A stretch of DNA of 41,594 nt, taken from the NCBI RefSeq assembly GCF_016429005.1, contig NZ_JAELTV010000014.1, forward strand, positions 1 through 41,594. The letters are read 5' to 3'. Within the stretch, counting starts at the first letter, position 1; each line of letters starts with the position of its first letter. This document shows positions 40,740 to 41,594 of the stretch, in pieces. The position numbers and the translations under genes were made by a program. A model generated the notes under the pieces. The model was not told where the DNA came from. It worked only from the letters and a program-made list of their open reading frames with translations, and searched no databases. The stretch is from Pedobacter sp. ASV19. Lineage in GTDB: Bacteria > Bacteroidota > Bacteroidia > Sphingobacteriales > Sphingobacteriaceae.

Positions 40740-41557
40740 ATGAAAAGAATACATGTAAATACCAACTCTGCGGGCTTGGTTTATAAAAACGGAGAATTAA
40801 AAAGAACATTAACTGCAGGTAATTACTGGTTGGGGTTTGGGGAGAAGATGGAGGTCTATGATATGTCTAAAACTTTCATTGCTTCAGTGGAATTGGATGT
40901 ATTGCTGTTGAATGAAGATTTTAAAGGGTTGGTTGATGTGATAGAAGTGAAAGACAATGAACTGGTTTTGGTTTATCAGAACGGTAATTTTAAACAAGTA
41001 TTGGTTGCCGGGAAGTATGCTTTCTGGAAGGGTCTGAATAATTATTCTTTTGTACGGGCAGATCTGTCAGATGATGAATCCACTGTGCTGATTGATAGAA
41101 ATACATTGGGTAGGTCGCAGTTATCGGTGCATACAAGGTCATTTATTGTCGAAACGTATGAGAAAGGCCTGTTGATGAAAGATGGGAAGATGGAAAGGAT
41201 GCTGGAGCCAGGAACTTACACCTGGTGGAAAAACAGTACCGTAATCCAGGTCCTGAAAACGGATATGCGTCAGTTGAATATGGAGATCATTGGCCAGGAG
41301 ATCCTGACGAAGGATAAAGCGCAGTTAAGGATTAATTTTACGGTTCAGTATAAAGTAACAGATGTGAAAAAAGCTTTGCTGGAAAATAAGGATTTTGATA
41401 AACAATTGTATGTGCTGATCCAGCTTGCTTTAAGGGCGTTTGTTGGAAGAATGACTTTTGATGAGCTGATGGAGCATAAAGAAAAGATCTCTGAGCAGGT
41501 GCTGGCAGATTCTTCTTCGAAAGCGGCCGGCTTGGGTGTCGAATTATTGAACTGCGG
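40740..41557 (+). CDS. Slipin family (SPFH/band-7) protein, 3' end cut off by the contig edge
   Basis: The first 272 residues of a stomatin-like slipin. It starts at ATG 40740 (MKRIHVNTNSAG). Residues 1-120 are two repeated beta-rich segments (GELKRTLTAGNYWLGFGEK and GNFKQVLVAGKYAFWKGLNN). The band-7/SPFH core runs from about residue 135 (VETYEKGLLMKDGKMERML) to the end (LRINFTVQYKVTDV, QLALRAFVGRMTFDELMEHK). No N-terminal membrane span is seen. SPFH proteins build oligomeric scaffolds, usually at membranes. It is the first protein gene after the tRNA-mimic RNA and is probably on the same transcript. The last genomic base is 41557; more genes of the system may lie beyond. Confidence 0.9.
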
Positions 41558-41594
41558 CTGTCTCTTATACACATCTGACGCTGCCGACGAACGT
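41558..41594 (-). other. Nextera transposon adapter at the right end (artefact)
   Basis: Bases 41558-41590 are the exact reverse complement of the adapter at 138-170, starting CTGTCTCTTATACACATCT. The final acgt mirrors the acgt before the left adapter. It is not genomic and truncates the slipin gene. Confidence 0.97.

Overview
This window looks like one complete short-read contig from a Bacteroidota bacterium, most likely a Sphingobacteriaceae member close to Pedobacter. That placement is inferred from gene content (SusC/SusD pairs run by ECF sigma/FecR, an IPExxxVDY protein, the acpP-fabF-rnc cluster), from promoters with the Bacteroidota -7 box TAnnTTTG, and from weak Shine-Dalgarno sequences. 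Both ends are sequencing artefacts: a poly-C run plus a Nextera transposon adapter on the left, and the reverse complement of the same adapter on the right. The first gene (rnc) and the last (slipin) are therefore cut by the library, not by biology.

Left part (171-4455): core housekeeping. acpP, fabF and rnc run leftward. An IPExxxVDY protein and pyruvate kinase run rightward, followed by a tRNA-Ser(GGA) with its own promoter and terminator.

Middle part (4542-20891): two nutrient-uptake loci with the same plan facing each other. Each has an ECF sigma factor, a FecR anti-sigma factor, a SusC TonB receptor with an N-terminal signalling (STN) domain, a SusD lipoprotein and a terminal enzyme. 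The rightward locus ends in an SGNH/GDSL esterase. The leftward locus ends in a two-domain enzyme, a phosphodiesterase-like barrel fused to alkaline phosphatase, which overlaps its susD gene. A shared terminator separates the loci. The logical reading is substrate-induced import of an esterified compound on one side and of phosphodiester-type organophosphate on the other.

Next (20892-36266): a SAM-I riboswitch ahead of a cysteine desulfurase, a long inverted repeat built from an 11-bp unit, an outer-membrane barrel protein, a DUF4136 lipoprotein, a GH3 enzyme, a thioredoxin-like protein, an AddAB-like helicase/nuclease pair, pyruvate dehydrogenase E1 beta and Tex.

Right part (36285-41557): the most interesting region. 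An uncharacterised basic protein and the RNA ligase RtcB form an operon. A WYL-domain regulator faces them. Behind the regulator lies an 800-base stretch without a protein gene, then a slipin (band-7/SPFH) gene. The stretch encodes an RNA with at least two tRNA-like modules in circularly permuted order (T arm, a five-pair acceptor stem closed by a small loop, U8-A9, D arm, anticodon stem), with tRNA spacing and key tertiary residues kept. A motif CTGCGCAAT-N4-CTGCG occurs twice, once at the putative WYL-gene promoter and once at the putative promoter of the tRNA-mimic/slipin transcript. I propose a WYL-controlled RNA-repair or RNA-damage-response system made of RtcB, a small basic partner, a permuted tRNA-mimic RNA and a slipin scaffold.
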